Below are positions 10,872 through 22,426 of a DNA stretch of 64,000 nt, piece by piece. The notes beneath the pieces were generated by a model that ran no database searches, was not told the origin of the DNA, and worked only from the letters and a program-made list of their open reading frames with translations. Origin of the DNA: Diplocarpon mali (taxonomy: Eukaryota > Ascomycota > Leotiomycetes > Helotiales > Drepanopezizaceae); contig JAENRP010000047.1 in the NCBI GenBank assembly GCA_024741835.1, positions 124,001 to 188,000 of the forward strand. The letters run 5' to 3'. Position 1 is the first letter of the stretch. Each line of letters opens with the position of its first letter. The position numbers and the translations under genes are program-made.

Positions 10872-12875
10872 CTTAGTATTTGTATGTTTGCAGAACTTGT
10901 GTTGAGCAGTCTTTGATATGCAGCAGGAAACAAGAGTCGAGTGGCTCGATTTTATGAGACAGAATGAAGTGTGTGTGACTGTATTAGAGGAGAGGTTGCG
11001 GGGAAGGAGGTAGTAATCATTCACAATGAGACTCGTGAATGGAATGGTGGACAATAGCAGTCTTGCTACTATTGTCGTCCGTAGGCGAGCGGGGAGCGCG
11101 GAGTCAAGAGATAGATAGGTATTATTATCGAGGATGCTGGCACAAATACCAACAACAGGAGAGGAAAATTGACAAGCGCCCTCGCGTGAATGGGGAATGT
11201 GATTAATAGGACGCATACAAAGACCAGGAGCCTCGAGAACATAAGAGAGTGGGGAGCGACACACATTTAAACAAGCACACCCGGCTCGAAGACCCGACGA
11301 CCCACCGCCCGAAACATGAAACAAAGGCAGAGTCTTTCTCTCTCCCTCTCTCTCTCTCTCTCTTTTCTTTGTTTCCTTTGCTTTGGCCAGAAGCGCGGCC
11401 GGCAGGTCACGCGCCGGCCCCACGAGGGGTCGTAGATTCGATGGGCCTTTGTTGTGCCCAGGTGTAGTAGCCGCACTCCCCCTTTCTTTTCCCGCCTCCA
11501 CTGGTCCAAAAATAGGCGCTTTGACGACGAGAGCCTCACAACCACTCGATTCCACGGCGGGCGACGGCGCTGAGAACACTGCGCACGGCTGGCTTTGCCG
11601 AGTCGTCCGGTGAATAGGGTACGGGGTTTGCAATGAGGTGATGGCTGGTGGGTCGTACGATATATATCGTCTCAACTGATGCGTGGGTGTTCGTGTATAT
11701 AGGTCCTGATGGGACTTCAGCTACGACGAGCTATCGCTGCTCCATGGGGAGAGTTGGCTTGCTAATAACAAAGAGGGCGATACAGGGCGATCCGGTATTT
11801 GACTGCGCTTTGTTGTGCCGTATGTTTGTTGCTGTATTGAGTACTGAGCTGATAATCGATCGTATACATACGGATGGCAACGCTGACTGTGTTGTTGTAG
11901 CAAAGAAACGCCAGAATGATGCGGTGCGGTGGGATTGAAGGCGCCCATCTCCTCTGATCTCCTCTCGTCCCATCTCATCTTTTCGAGAAGGCGCCCCCCT
12001 GGAGCATCTGGCTAGAGCAACTGAAGTCGCGAATACCTGGAGATGTCAATGCCAAGAGAGCGCCGGCAGGCACGAACAGATGCATGCCGACGACACGAGA
12101 TCGAGGCCGTGTACTGCACCTAAGCATGATGTATGGGAGAATCGAGGAGGTGAGTGCGGCATGGAGGAGAGAAGCTGTACCCAGATGCCTGATTCCCCTG
12201 CGTTTCTTGACGTGTGAGGATCAGGGCGGCGGGTAGGCAAAGTAAGGCAAGGCACCCAGGTAAAGAGGTGAAGAGACATGCGTGAGAGAGGCTGGCGGAC
12301 ATGCAGAGGTTGGAGCCCCCCCTTCATTGTGTCCAGCGAATCAGGAGCGCTCGCTTCCCGTTGAGGGTCTTCACCTCGAAAAGCCAAGCCACAGTCCAGA
12401 GTCTCTTTCAACCTCCACTGCTCACGACCAGCAGTCATTCACGCAGAAGGTAAAGCCTCGTGATCCGGGTGCCTTGCGGCTTGATCTCGAACTGCGGAGG
12501 TTCTCAGGTGGGAATGCAGTGTTTCGTCATCTTGAACGTGGCATACGGTATCCAATAAGGAGGAATCGCTGCGGGCGTCTCAGATGCTGGGCTGCGCTGG
12601 ACCGCGATTCGCAAGCCGACGTTTCCTAGACGAAGCGCCGCGCCGCAGGGCTGCTTGCCGCCCGCTCCTCAATCACAACTTCGGAAGACTGACCGAAGTA
12701 GCTGGCCGCGGGAGACGAAGCGCCAGGAAGAACAGTGGGAGCCGCCCGCGCAGCCACATTGTCGCAGGTATAATTAGAACAGGTCTGTATATCATACATG
12801 GTATTTCTTCACCTCAACAAGGCATCTCAACAAGCTCACCCGCCCCGCCACTATCGTACAGCACATTCCGTTCCC
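10872..12875. other. PRM1 leader/promoter and intergenic sequence
   Basis: About 2 kb between PRM1 and the ARMH3 gene, both transcribed leftward. The part near PRM1 holds a CT/GA microsatellite. Short open frames at 11648-12901 lack recognisable domains, and none has a clear exon structure. Confidence 0.5.
11334..11365 (+). repeat. (CT)n microsatellite upstream of PRM1
   Basis: A near-perfect CT run, which reads GA on the PRM1 sense strand, about 510 nt upstream of the chosen start. Such tracts are common in fungal promoters and 5' leaders; a role here is inference. Confidence 0.8.
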
Positions 12876-15081
12876 TCAGGTCTCGCTCAGGAGATCCTTG
12901 ACATCAGCTACCGTGGTCCGAGCCATCTTCTTCAAGAAAGATCGCTTGTCTGCCTCGCGGTACTTGTCCCAGCTATCCAGCCCTTCTTTCGCCTGAATGC
13001 TCAACGTCTCGTATCCCTGCTTGATCACACCCGCGACTTGCACGCTCGTCAGGTGCTTACCTCTCCTCGACGCACCGTCCTCCAGCAGCTGGTTGTAATG
13101 CGCACTGATGCTGATCAAAGTGTCTATGGAGCTTGTCGGCCGCTTGCCGAGCTCATAGCTATCTCGGAATTTCACCAGGTTCTCTCCCGTCTCTACGAGC
13201 TTGTAGAAGAGGTCGTCATACGCTGCTGGGGTAGGGAGGAAAGACTCGCCGGCCGAGAGTGATAGAGCGATCAGGTTCACCAGGTCGTCGAGAAGAATCT
13301 CGATGTTGACGGCGCCCTTCAAGTCCGCCTGGTAGGTAGTGAGGAAGCGAACGAGGGATAGGAGTGATCTGAAGAGCTCGGACCAGTGGTAATTCAGCCT
13401 TGTCCGCGATCGGGAGAGATGGGAGATAATCCTCAGAATTATTCCCACACATAGGATATAAAGTTCCACGTCAAGCCTTCTCCGAAGATTGTGGTTGATG
13501 CCGTCTATCATGGTGTCCAGCAAGCTCGCCGCAAGTACCCGGTCCCCCCGGACCAAAGGCAGGTATGGTGACCTTTGCCGACATAACCTGACGGCCATTT
13601 TGCTCTCATCGCTACATATCCGCTTACAGAGGACTTGATCCTCTATCAACAATCGTACTATGAGTAAATTGAGATGTGAGTATTGTGTCGTTCGGAGAGA
13701 CGAGTGGGCATGCTGTAGTAGATAGGATGTGAGTGATAAGAAGCTGCTAATGGGTATCTCCAAACCCTTCTCGGCTGGCAGAGAGACGAAATTGAAGCAA
13801 AATAACTTATTTGCATGTGCAAAATCATATGTCGCAAGAAGCACAGCTGCTTCGCTCCCGGGACTTGATAAAATTAGCGTTGGCTCTCCGGCTTTCCTTC
13901 GTAACTTACAGCTTTGCAAACATTTCTTTTGCTACTTCTGGATCAATCACCGGAGCTGCGGTCTTTGCGCTCCTCGGTGCAATTATACCTAGTCCAATCA
14001 TTGTCAGGGTACCACCGATTGACCACCCCTCTGGTAGATCTTCTTGAACTGTCACGTATTTATCTCGAGATTCTGAGCACGTTTGTCCCACAGATTTTAT
14101 GATTTTCTGAATCGTGCCTTCGTTAACAAAATCATCAAGCCGCAGCCGGTATGGGTTCTGAGACTCGAATTTGTTGTAATTCGCCAGAAGGCCGAGAAGA
14201 GTAAATGGCTCGAAGGCGCAATACGTTGATTCTGAATCTTGGACATACTAGCGCTGTTAGTTTGATGCAGAAAAGAGGCCCAGACTTTCTTACTTTCATG
14301 AGAGAAGGGAATAGATCTCGATGTGTAAAGTACGACAGCAGGCTGGTCTGATATGCACCGGATACAACAGACAGAGCTACCTCTGTAGCCTTTTGTCGAA
14401 TAACCACTGAATCGCGTTAGCAAAAGATTGCGACGCTCCACCAAGTCAACCAACAGCTTCTCCCTGTCCTAATTGTATTGTCCAGCGCAGCAACAAAGTC
14501 CGTAAAGACAGCATCGACCTCATCCAGACCTGCAAGGACATTTATTATATCCGAGCTCGCATTGGTGTATTTTTTCGACAAGACTGAGGTCAGGAAAGCT
14601 GTGACGGTCTGGACTGTCAGCCTCATCTCGATTCCAGGGGATGCGCCAGACCGAATCTTACATCAAGCGCATGCGCATCTGCCGGAGCACTTCCTGTTTT
14701 GATGCACCCGACTGCCCTGGTAAAGAGCTGCCTCGTCTGCACCTACAAGCAAAAAATATCAGATCCGTTCGCATACCCTTGATTTGCCAGTCTAATCCAC
14801 AGCAGGTCAGCTTCGTACCTGGAGGTGCAACATATCGTCTGGACTCAATTCCGCAATGAGCTTCTGCAATGTGGCCTTGTCGGGTTTCAGCAGGAAGAAC
14901 TCCTTCCAGTACCCCTCGGTCTTCTCCTCATGTTCTTCCTCATCCTGCCAGAATTCTTAGTGGATGTACCCTATAGATCAAAATAAGGTCTCCCAACCTT
15001 GAATAGTTCCTCGTAAAGCGAGACGACTTTCGGCTGGAAAACTTCGGGTCGGGTTTGCTGGGTGAGAGGAGAAGTGGCCAT
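12876..15081 (-). CDS. ARMH3-type (DUF1741) armadillo-like helical protein
   Basis: Seven exons join in frame to about 624 residues: 14998-15081, 14819-14944, 14662-14742, 14455-14608, 14294-14406, 13910-14247 and 12876-13854. The protein starts MATSPLTQQTRPEVFQPKVV. It carries family hallmarks including WKEFFLLKPDK, LTSVLSKKYTN, GLDEVDAVFTDF, SVVSGAYQTSLLSYFTHRD, DLFPSLM, AFEPFTLLGLLANYNKFE, NPYRLRLDDFV and LLATYDFAHANKLF. It ends in a long helical region with HLNLLIVRLLIED and a DUF1741 C-terminus. In animals ARMH3 (C10orf76) works at the Golgi with GBF1 and PI4-kinase beta; a similar Golgi role is assumed for the fungal orthologue. Introns are 53-80 nt. Intron 3 (14609-14661) is accepted because it gives a 53-nt intron with a CTGAC branch; using the nearer AG would leave only 35 nt. 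Confidence 0.85.
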
Positions 15082-15593
15082 GCTTCACCTCATAGTAGCA
15101 GGTGTTCGTTGGAATCGATGGTTATGCGCAGGATTTTTGTGTATGTTTGGTGTTTTGTTTCACCAGATCGATTTGACCAGAATTCTGGGACCATGTCAGC
15201 CTGGAGATGGTCCAATAGCAGCTAGGCAAGGGTCGTCGAAGGAGATCTGCCGCTAGGCTGCTTCTAGCGGCTGTGGGAGATCTCTGGCTTGCGACTTGAC
15301 AGAAAGGCCTCAAACTGGATAAGTATATATACATAGTTTTGAAAGTTCAAATCGTATTATATATGTCAGCTATTATGTCCCTGTGTATTTGAGAGCATTT
15401 CTCATTTATCCGATGTGTTTGTTATGCTTATAAACAGATTTACTGTGATTGGCCGGCCATCTTTAAAGTGGCGCCGATTGATTTGATATCAGATCAGCGT
15501 TGCGTGCGGCCCAGGGTCATCTCATTCTTAAGCACAACTTCTCACCACCCTCCACCCTGACGACCTACATCATACCTTCTACAGTCAACTGTC
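15082..15593. other. Bidirectional promoter region ARMH3-ISA1
   Basis: A 512-nt stretch between the divergent ARMH3 and ISA1 genes, so it should carry both promoters. I see no gene in it. A pyrimidine-rich tract (cttctcaccaccctccaccc) lies just upstream of the ISA1 start, as is usual for fungal transcription starts. Confidence 0.6.
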
Positions 15594-16419
15594 ATGATGT
15601 CTGTACATAAGGCTCTCATACCAATAGCTTCGCCAGCGATCTTTATCTTTCGATTCGCCCCCTCACCATTCTCTCTGCGACCATGCCCTCACGTCCTCCG
15701 AACCTTCTCCTCAGCGTCCTCCGTTCAGTCCTCTTCCAAGAGAAAAATGCAAACAAGCACTGCCTACAAGCCCTACTCCCTCAGCTCCCAACCGCCACCG
15801 CCGCGCAACAATAGTATCCCACCCACCTCGATCGCAGGCAGCATTCCGCAAGTCAACGATACCCGACCTCCGAGACAGACCCAGCAGTACGAAGTCTCAC
15901 TAGAGATTCCCTCAGATGAATCGAGCAATATTGGCCTTCTCGAAAAGGAAGCACAAATACCGCGTCCAACTACATCTGCAGCTACAGTAACAGCGCTATC
16001 GGAGAGACCCCGAGCTAAACCTCGGCCCAAGCTGCGAGCTCGAAAAGCCGCCATGAAGCTTACGGACGGCGCAGTCAGACAATTGAGAGAATTGTTGAAT
16101 CAACCCGATCCGAAACTCATCAAAATAGGGGTCAAGAACCGTGGATGTAGCGGCCTGGCCTATCATCTAGAGTACGTGGAGAAGCCGGGAATGTTTGACG
16201 AGGAGGTTGAACAGGATGGCGTCAAGGTGCTTATTGACAGCAAAGCTCTGTTCAGTATTATCGGGAGCGAGATGGATTGGGTAGAGGATAAGCTCAACCA
16301 GCGCTTTGTTTTCTCGAACCCTAATATCAGTAAGTGCTAAATACTCCTCTATTTACAAGCTGATGGCTAACTAGCTGGAAGAGGAACAGTGCGGATGTGG
16401 CGAATCATTCATGGTATAG
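15594..16419 (+). CDS. ISA1: Mitochondrial A-type iron-sulfur assembly protein ISA1
   Basis: Two exons, 15594-16329 and 16382-16419, give 257 residues. ISA1 acts late in mitochondrial Fe-S biogenesis, in maturation of 4Fe-4S proteins, with ISA2 and IBA57. The N-terminus is a Ser/Arg-rich mitochondrial presequence followed by a long Pro/Ser-rich linker. The HesB/IscA domain begins near MKLTDGAVRQLRELLNQPDP. The three conserved cysteines are present: one in NRGCSGLAYHL (about residue 185) and two in the C-terminal CGCGES (about 249 and 251). The last 12 codons are on a separate small exon after a 52-nt intron with GTAAGT donor; missing it would drop two metal ligands. Two ATGs lie at 15594 and 15597; the first is used. 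Confidence 0.93.
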
Positions 16420-16719
16420 AGCATGCCTGGCTCCCTTTCACATGTCTGCATTATAGATCGACTTTCCGAGCATAGTACTGGCATTGGACGGCGTTTTGGG
16501 CGAACAGGATACCAGCATCGGCATTCGTTGGGAGATAAGCACAGATATATTAGAATGAGGGTTTTGCAACTTCGATTCAAACACCAAATTTTTATGGGGA
16601 TCAGAGAAAACTTGGAATTCTTCAATTTCGACTTTGTAAATGTCCCGGGCTGTATTGCGACCATGCAGCCACGTTAAGCCGCCCTTTCACCATTGCCTCA
16701 CTCCCAATCCTCCCAGACT

Positions 16720-17301
16720 CTAAAATACACCAGGCGAATAATCCACCACCCTCACATTCTGAATAACCCCCTTCAAACTTTCCACGAAGGCCCGGTGCGC
16801 CGGGTCTTCCTCGAGGTAGTACCGTCTATCCTCTTCGTTCTTGAAATGCGTTACGAAGGCGTGCGAGAAAGCTCCCTATGTTTGCCCCCCTCATCAGTCA
16901 CAATTTTCGCTTTGAAGAACCGGGAAGCAAGAGGGCTGGGAGAATACTACTTGATGTCCCTCTGGCGAGTTATCTCTCCCTCCAGTGCTGTCCACGATAT
17001 AAGGTTCCTTGCTGGTCGGGTAGAGGCAAGTCTGGCGGAGGGCTAGCATGCGTTTGCAGACCTTTATTATTTCACTTGGTCAGCCATTGATACTCTGTCC
17101 TTTTTCATCCATGCTCAAATATAGAATCACAGCTAGATTCGGATCCTGACGCAGGATTCCGAGACCCCGCATTACCCCTCCATGTCAGTCAAATCTCACA
17201 TTCAGAAGAAGAAAAACATTGAAAAGGGAGCTCACATCATGAATAGCCGCGCTCTCGGTATTCGGCTTGAATTCGAAGAGCACAATGTGTACGATCGACA
17301 T
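16720..17301 (-). CDS. Stress-responsive A/B-barrel (Dabb) domain protein
   Basis: Three exons (17236-17301, 16951-17061 and 16720-16875) join in phase 0 to a 110-residue protein, the usual size for a single Dabb barrel. It begins MSIVHIVLFEFKPNTESAAI, a typical first strand with the conserved His-Ile-Val-Leu-Phe pattern. It continues VCKRMLALRQTC, a substrate-pocket region (KEPYIVDSTGGRDNSPEGHQ), and then SHAFVTHFKNEEDRRYYLEE, DPAHRAF and VVDYSPGVF at the C-terminus. Dabb proteins are small dimeric alpha/beta barrels; in fungi some are stress-induced and others act in natural-product cyclisation. No biosynthetic genes lie nearby, so a stress role is the more neutral reading. Confidence 0.88.
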
Positions 17302-17879
17302 TGTTCGTATTGCTAAATGCGCATCTTTTGCGCTTGCTAGTGTTTTGCTTTGGGCTCTGGGATAGGGTGAGGCTGTTATCGGACGGAGGATAACGTCATA
17401 AGGTGATTATTAAGATCTGGGCACATCTTTTTCATGGCCTTGTTGAAGCTTATGATGGGATATGATTGATTCTCTTTAATACTGGCTCTATTCGTGTGAT
17501 ATACATGGGTGGGTGATGTGGTACTTGCCAACACTTGCGTCTACTGTGTGGAGGAGTCAACGACGAAGCTGGCGACTTCGGGGCGCAGAGATATGAACTT
17601 CACATGGAGATGGGGATTTGAAATTTTTGCATGATCTAGGAACTCCAGGATTTGCTTTGGGGTAAAAGTAAATCAAGATTGGTTTCTTTACATATCTGCA
17701 ATGCGGCCAGCTAGCCCTGTTTCTTTTCTCCTGCTTCTCTGACTCACTCGGGCAGAATCTCGGCTTGCTTCTCTGCATGAAGCTTTATTGAAGTTTTACA
17801 ACCTTCGTAATGTACCTCAAGCGCCACAGTGCCTAAACTCTCCACAATATCACTCTCAAACCTCCCGCGAATATCCAGA
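17302..17879. other. Bidirectional promoter region Dabb-HAD
   Basis: A 578-nt gap between the divergent Dabb and HAD hydrolase genes. I find no gene in it. Confidence 0.55.
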
Positions 17880-18759
17880 ATGGCATCGCGATCCAAGTCC
17901 GTTTCCCTCCCAACCGTTTCCCTCCCGACCGTTCCCCTCAATCTAACATCCCCCCAGCTTTCCTCCAGTCCGCGCCTGTCTCTTCGACATGGACGGCCTC
18001 CTGATAAACACGGAAGACATTTATACACTTTGCCACAATATCCTGCTCGCGCGCTATTCTTCCGGGCCCTTGACATGGGACATCAAATCACAACTACAAG
18101 GTCGCCCGGCCGCGCAAAGCATCGCACTACTCCTCGCACACTTCAACATCCCCATCTCTGTCGAGGAATACGCAAGCCAGCTACATAAGATACAAGAACA
18201 GGAGTTCAGGAAAGCGGCCCCATTGCCGGGCATTGAGACCCTGCTCAAGGATCTCGGGAGCGCGAAAACGCAGGGAGGGAGGGGTAAAGTGCATGTTGCG
18301 CTGGCAACAAGCAGTAACGAGGGGCATTTCAGAATTAAGACGGACCATCTCACCGACCTCTTCTCCGTGTTCACGCCCGAGCGCAGGGTTCTGGGCGACG
18401 ATACCCGCATCCGAAAGGGCCGGGGGAAACCCAGCCCAGATATCTATCTTGTGGCTCTGAAAGCCATCAACGCTACCCTCGAGCCGGGTGAACAACCGAT
18501 CAAGGCTGAGGAATGTCTCGTGTTTGAGGATGGAATCCCGGGGGTGGTAGCTGGACGTCGAGCGGGCATGAGGGTCGTGTGGGTGCCGCATGAGGGACTT
18601 GCTAGCCTGTGGGTGGGTAGAGAAGGAGAGGTGCTTGCCGGGCGGGGGGAGGGCGCAGAGGTCGATCCGCATGAATTGGGAGTTGTGGGGGATGGATGGG
18701 GGGAGCAGCGGGTGACGTTAGAAGAGTTCCCGTATGAGAAATATGGGATTGTTGTTTGA
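17880..18759 (+). CDS. HAD-superfamily phosphatase (subfamily IA, pseudouridine-phosphatase-like)
   Basis: Two exons, 17880-17896 (17 nt) and 17958-18759, give 272 residues. The first exon is needed because an upstream stop blocks the main frame and the catalytic Asp precedes the first Met of the long frame. The join gives MASRSNFPPVRACLFDMDGL with motif I DxDG at Asp16/Asp18. Motif II is the Ser/Thr in ALATSSNEG, the conserved Lys lies in GRGKPSPDIYLVAL, and motif III is VFEDGIPGVVAGRRAGM. The helical cap after motif I (LLINTEDIYTLCHNILLARY) is typical of class I HADs such as HDHD1 and yeast DOG/GPP proteins, which dephosphorylate small sugar or nucleoside phosphates. The exact substrate cannot be read from the sequence. 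The intron donor is the unusual GTCCGT; branch CTAAC and acceptor CCCAG are normal. Confidence 0.87.
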
Positions 18760-19139
18760 GCTGCCTCCAAAGAAGTGTAATTGAGTTTGGAGATACCATT
18801 TGCCTCGGGGAGTTAAAAAGATGTTAGACGCGGATCACAGGGCTTGTCGTAGGCTAGAAATCGATTCGTGATGGACTTTGCCAGCAACGACTGCACAGGA
18901 ATGTAATGATCAAGGATCTCAGCCAAGAGAACTCCTTGTTAGGGTTTTCCGCGGAAGCTAATTCAAAGCTGAGGATAGGATGCGAAGATGCCGCTGTCAA
19001 ATTAAAAGTCGTAAGAGGTCATGGGAATTGCAGCCTCAGAAAGGGTCTAAGGCGACGCCATCAACATCCAGGGGAAGTAAGCTAGCTAGCCGAATATTTG
19101 TTGCGATTCATGATATCTGCTTTCCCAGCCTTGAAATGC
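18760..19139. other. Intergenic between convergent genes
   Basis: 380 nt between the convergent HAD and chorismate mutase genes; it should hold both 3' UTRs. Nothing else is seen. Confidence 0.6.
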
Positions 19140-19837
19140 TCAGTCACCACCCCCGTTCTCTTCAAAGCTCCCATAAATACACTTTTCAAACGGCACACTG
19201 GCATTAATGATAGTCTCAAACACTGCCCTGGCAATTGTCTCTGGTAATCGTGGGTTTGTTTCCCTCGACGAATTTACAGCGCCCTCTATCACGACTGTAT
19301 TTCTGGAGGGGACGTCTACGGCTGTTATGATTTCGTCAGTATTTCGCTTATAGTCACTTGAAAGCCTTAAATGCCACGTGTACATCGAACGCAATTCGGA
19401 TCTTCAAATTCACCCCCATCCTAGTGACAAGATACAACTAACGTGGAATCTTCATTGAAACAATACTAACATTCCTATCAAGAAGAAAAAGAAGAAAAAG
19501 GAAGAAATAGAGAGAAAGAGTACTTACTCGCCAGCGTCCCCTTAAACCTTGTTGCCTCCCTCACATACGCCGCCCTCATCGCCAATAACTCCAGCAACTG
19601 GGCATCGACATCGTCGATCCCAGCTCGGATCTGAGACAGGGAGTCGCAGCAGAGCGTCCCGTTGGGGAGCGCAAAAGTAGGTGCCCCCCATGGGATCGTC
19701 CGGTTCTGGGTGCTGGCGAAACTGGGAAGGGGTGGAAGGGGAGAGTTGTAGCAAAGGGTTGTGTTTTTTGTATTTGTATTTGTGGCGGTGGCTAGGGCGA
19801 GGGCGAGGGAGAAAAGCAGGTGGGGAAGGAGATACAT
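19140..19837 (-). CDS. Secreted chorismate mutase
   Basis: Two exons, 19528-19837 and 19140-19321, join to 163 residues. The N-terminus is a clear signal peptide (MYLLPHLLFSLALALATA) followed by N-glycosylation sequons (NTT, NRT, NGT). The all-helical AroQ-type fold follows: SLSQIRAGIDDVDAQLLELL, with the long helix 1 continuing MRAAYVREATRFKG, then VDVPSRNTVVIEGA, and ETIARAVFETIINASVPFE at the C-terminus. Chorismate mutase converts chorismate to prephenate. Cytosolic fungal enzymes lack signal peptides, so a secreted form cannot serve the cell's own shikimate pathway. Secreted relatives such as Cmu1 of Ustilago maydis act in the host and lower salicylate precursors; that role here is inference. 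Arg in the first helix, Arg in RAAYVREATRFK and Lys in FKG are candidate active-site residues. The intron is 206 nt with GTAAGT donor and ACAG acceptor. Confidence 0.85.
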
Positions 19838-21544
19838 GTTTAAAGAAGGGAGGATGTATGTAGTAGTTTTAGAATATATGAGGCCGGCGCAGGAATGAAG
19901 TTGGTACTGAAGTAGGTATTGAAGTAATTATTGAAGTAAAGGTATTTTGCTCGACAAGTTCCTAGAGGGACATTCTCTTAGCGCAACGATCCTGAGATCC
20001 TGGTCAACAAAAGTTCATCAGATCTTTGGTAATTGAGCCACACCTTTAAGCCTGTGAAAACCCACAATGTGGGAGAGATCTCATGTCTGCAACCCACGTG
20101 TGAAGTTGTTCGAGGACTAACTGTTTCTAGTCTTATATCACGTGGACAGCTTCATTAGACCCGCCCCCACTGTTTGCTCTAGCGTAACTAGCCCCTGTTG
20201 TTGATCTTGTTGATAAAAGGTGGGATGGGGAGGAGGGTTGCTTGGTTTCTTCTAAAGCCTGCTGCAGACATTTGTCGTTAAACCACGTTGCAGATATGTG
20301 CTACAGTGTACGAGATGATAATTCTAGGATCATTTAGAATCGCGCGCTGCAGCGATGCGATGCTGGGACTTCGTGGCTAAGTATAGCAATTGGAAATTCT
20401 TGGTTGCAAACTACCTTCTGTAGTATTCGAGTATAGAAACATCAGATTGAAGCTCAGCTGCTAGTCTTTCTGCCCTTCTTCTCCACCCCATACCTCTTGC
20501 GATACATGCTGGACTGCCAGTATTGATGCATCAATTCGCTGAGTGTTCATACATTCCCTTTAAAGTCCTTTCGCATTACCATCGTAGAGGTACAGTAAAT
20601 AGACGTTCAGATCTACAAGCTCATTTAGGTTAGTAGCTTTAGGAAAACAATAACCCGTTCGGGTTGATCTAGTGGCCAGCTGTGGCACATTGACAATGTT
20701 TAAGGCATAGTGAAATATTTTTTTACATAGTCTCTGAACCCTATTGCGACGTGCCTGACTGTACGCTAAAAGCCGCTCTGTTGTAAGAAATTAGCCTTTG
20801 TGTCCTACTATAAGAGCATTAGGTATGTACACACAGCGACTTGAGTGGCTACTTTCATTCTCAACTTAGTCTTGTTATCTCTGTTGACAAAAGTCGTTGT
20901 TTATCAATGCGCTATGTGAGTCCAGATAGGCGCGAGCTGTCCCAAAGCTCAAGGCAAAGCTCTGAATTTGACAAGAGCTGAGGAGAGGATCTTCCAATCT
21001 AGGCTAAAAATCAAGACACTCAGGCCGCAGTGTTACAGGAAGCTAATACTTTAACGCCATTGTGTATACTGTTTGCTGCGTCGAATTAAAGCTTGTCTAT
21101 AAAGGGAGGCATTTGGAGGCTGAGTTTGATTTTACTCTCAACTGAAGGGCACTCCAATCCAGCAGCAGGATTTATAGGGCCCGTTGAACTGAAGACAGGC
21201 TTTAATAGTGAACACTGGAATTGAATTGAGAACTCATATCGGCCTTCACTGAGTACTCAGGCCTAAAAGTCCTTTACATGGTTATTCCCAAACGAAAATA
21301 ACTTGGCAGAATGGCAAACAAAGAGAGCCTTTATCCAGATGAGCAGGAACTTGGTGAGAAAACCATTAGCGAGTCGAGCTGCAAGACTAGGATTTCACTT
21401 CAATTTGCTAAGTCCGGATGATCGTAAGAATAGAATTTGGCGCATATTCCAGCGAGCGTCACATCTGCTTACAGACTACTTACACGAGTCAAAATATTGT
21501 TCAAACATACACTTGAATTTAGATAGATTAATACCCAAGCATCC
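19838..21544. other. Intergenic, no gene seen
   Basis: 1.7 kb of moderately AT-rich sequence. It contains the promoter of the secreted chorismate mutase at its left end and the 3' flank of the LPMO at its right. The open frame at 21303-21596 overlaps the true last exon of the LPMO on the other strand and is not a gene. Confidence 0.55.
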
Positions 21545-22426
21545 TCAGTTCATCCATCCATTATCACTCCAAACGGGACCCCCTGGAGGTGTATAAGGGT
21601 TGGATGCAGAAACGTCACGGTACTCGAGGAAGATCTAGGATTTGAGAATCAGCCCACGACTAATCTTCAGGCAAATTTTCCAGCTTTGATTGTGACTCAC
21701 GGAAGTAGTATCATCAGCCTTATAAGCACCCGGTAGCGCAATTCCCTCAGGTAACTTCGTAGTCCCAGACCCCGTGACGGTTATTTGGTGACAGCCGGGG
21801 TAGAACTGAGCAAGACTTCCATCGGTATTGGTACGTTGCAGGCCAAGGATCTCATGTCTCAAAATGTACTCTCCTGGAGCGATGGTTTTGGGGAGAGTGA
21901 CTGTGTATGTGCTGTTTTGCGTGAATAGCCTCTTGCTGGCCCATGGAACGGTTTCTGCAGCATCGTAGCCAGACTGGTCAATCTTCACCCAGACGTTACC
22001 GACACTGCCTGAGAATGCGCTACAGGGGCCATTGCAGCTTGCTAGATAGGTCATTACTGCGGGCCGTGTTAGCGTTCTTAACCTCCGAGAAGCGTTGGGA
22101 AATGTACTTGGCCCCGGGTGATCACTCTTCCACTCGGTCCACATGAATTTCACTACACTTCCAGCAGCAACCTCAGCTGTCCCAGTCACCGGCACATTGT
22201 TTCCAGTGGCAGCAGTATTGCAGGTGATGGCGTCCGTGGTAAATTTCCCATCAGTAATTGGGCCGTTGTTGTCAAACTTACGAGTGATTTTGTCGAGACC
22301 CGTTTTCGATTTATCTTTGTTCGGATTCCACGTGTCAACGACTTTATTGCCTAGCCATATCTGCTGGACGAACCCATGTGCCGAGGCCAAAGAAAAGAGG
22401 GATGGGAGAATGATAGCGGTCTTCAT
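21545..22426 (-). CDS. AA9 lytic polysaccharide monooxygenase (LPMO)
   Basis: Three exons: 22108-22426, 21701-22056 and 21545-21634 (254 residues). A 16-residue signal peptide (MKTAIILPSLFSLASA) is followed by HGFVQQIW, so cleavage exposes the N-terminal His that forms the copper histidine brace. The second His ligand is in DHPGP, rejoined with IMTYLASC by splicing out a 51-nt intron. The axial Tyr is in QFYPGC, with the nearby Q of CHQITV. RHEILGLQ and the cysteines of NGPCSAFSG are also typical. AA9 enzymes oxidatively cleave cellulose and related glucans in plant cell walls. The third exon (IFLEYRDVSASNPYTPPGGP, then VWSDNGWMN) restores the family's usual C-terminal PGGPVW. Reading through its GTGAGT donor would instead give an atypical tail. 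No cellulose-binding module is present. Confidence 0.92.

Noticed and set aside
10824..11675. In-frame upstream extension of PRM1 by up to 284 codons
   Set aside because: It contains low-complexity sequence from the CT/GA microsatellite and no PRM1-like features; PRM1 proteins begin close to the chosen Met. Only the 16-residue extension from 10871 stays plausible.
21303..21596. 97-codon plus-strand frame ending near the LPMO
   Set aside because: It overlaps the true third exon of the AA9 gene on the other strand and shows no motif of its own.
16720..22426. Possible natural-product cluster (Dabb, HAD, chorismate mutase, LPMO)
   Set aside because: No backbone synthase, tailoring oxidase, transporter or regulator lies among them; the adjacency looks incidental.
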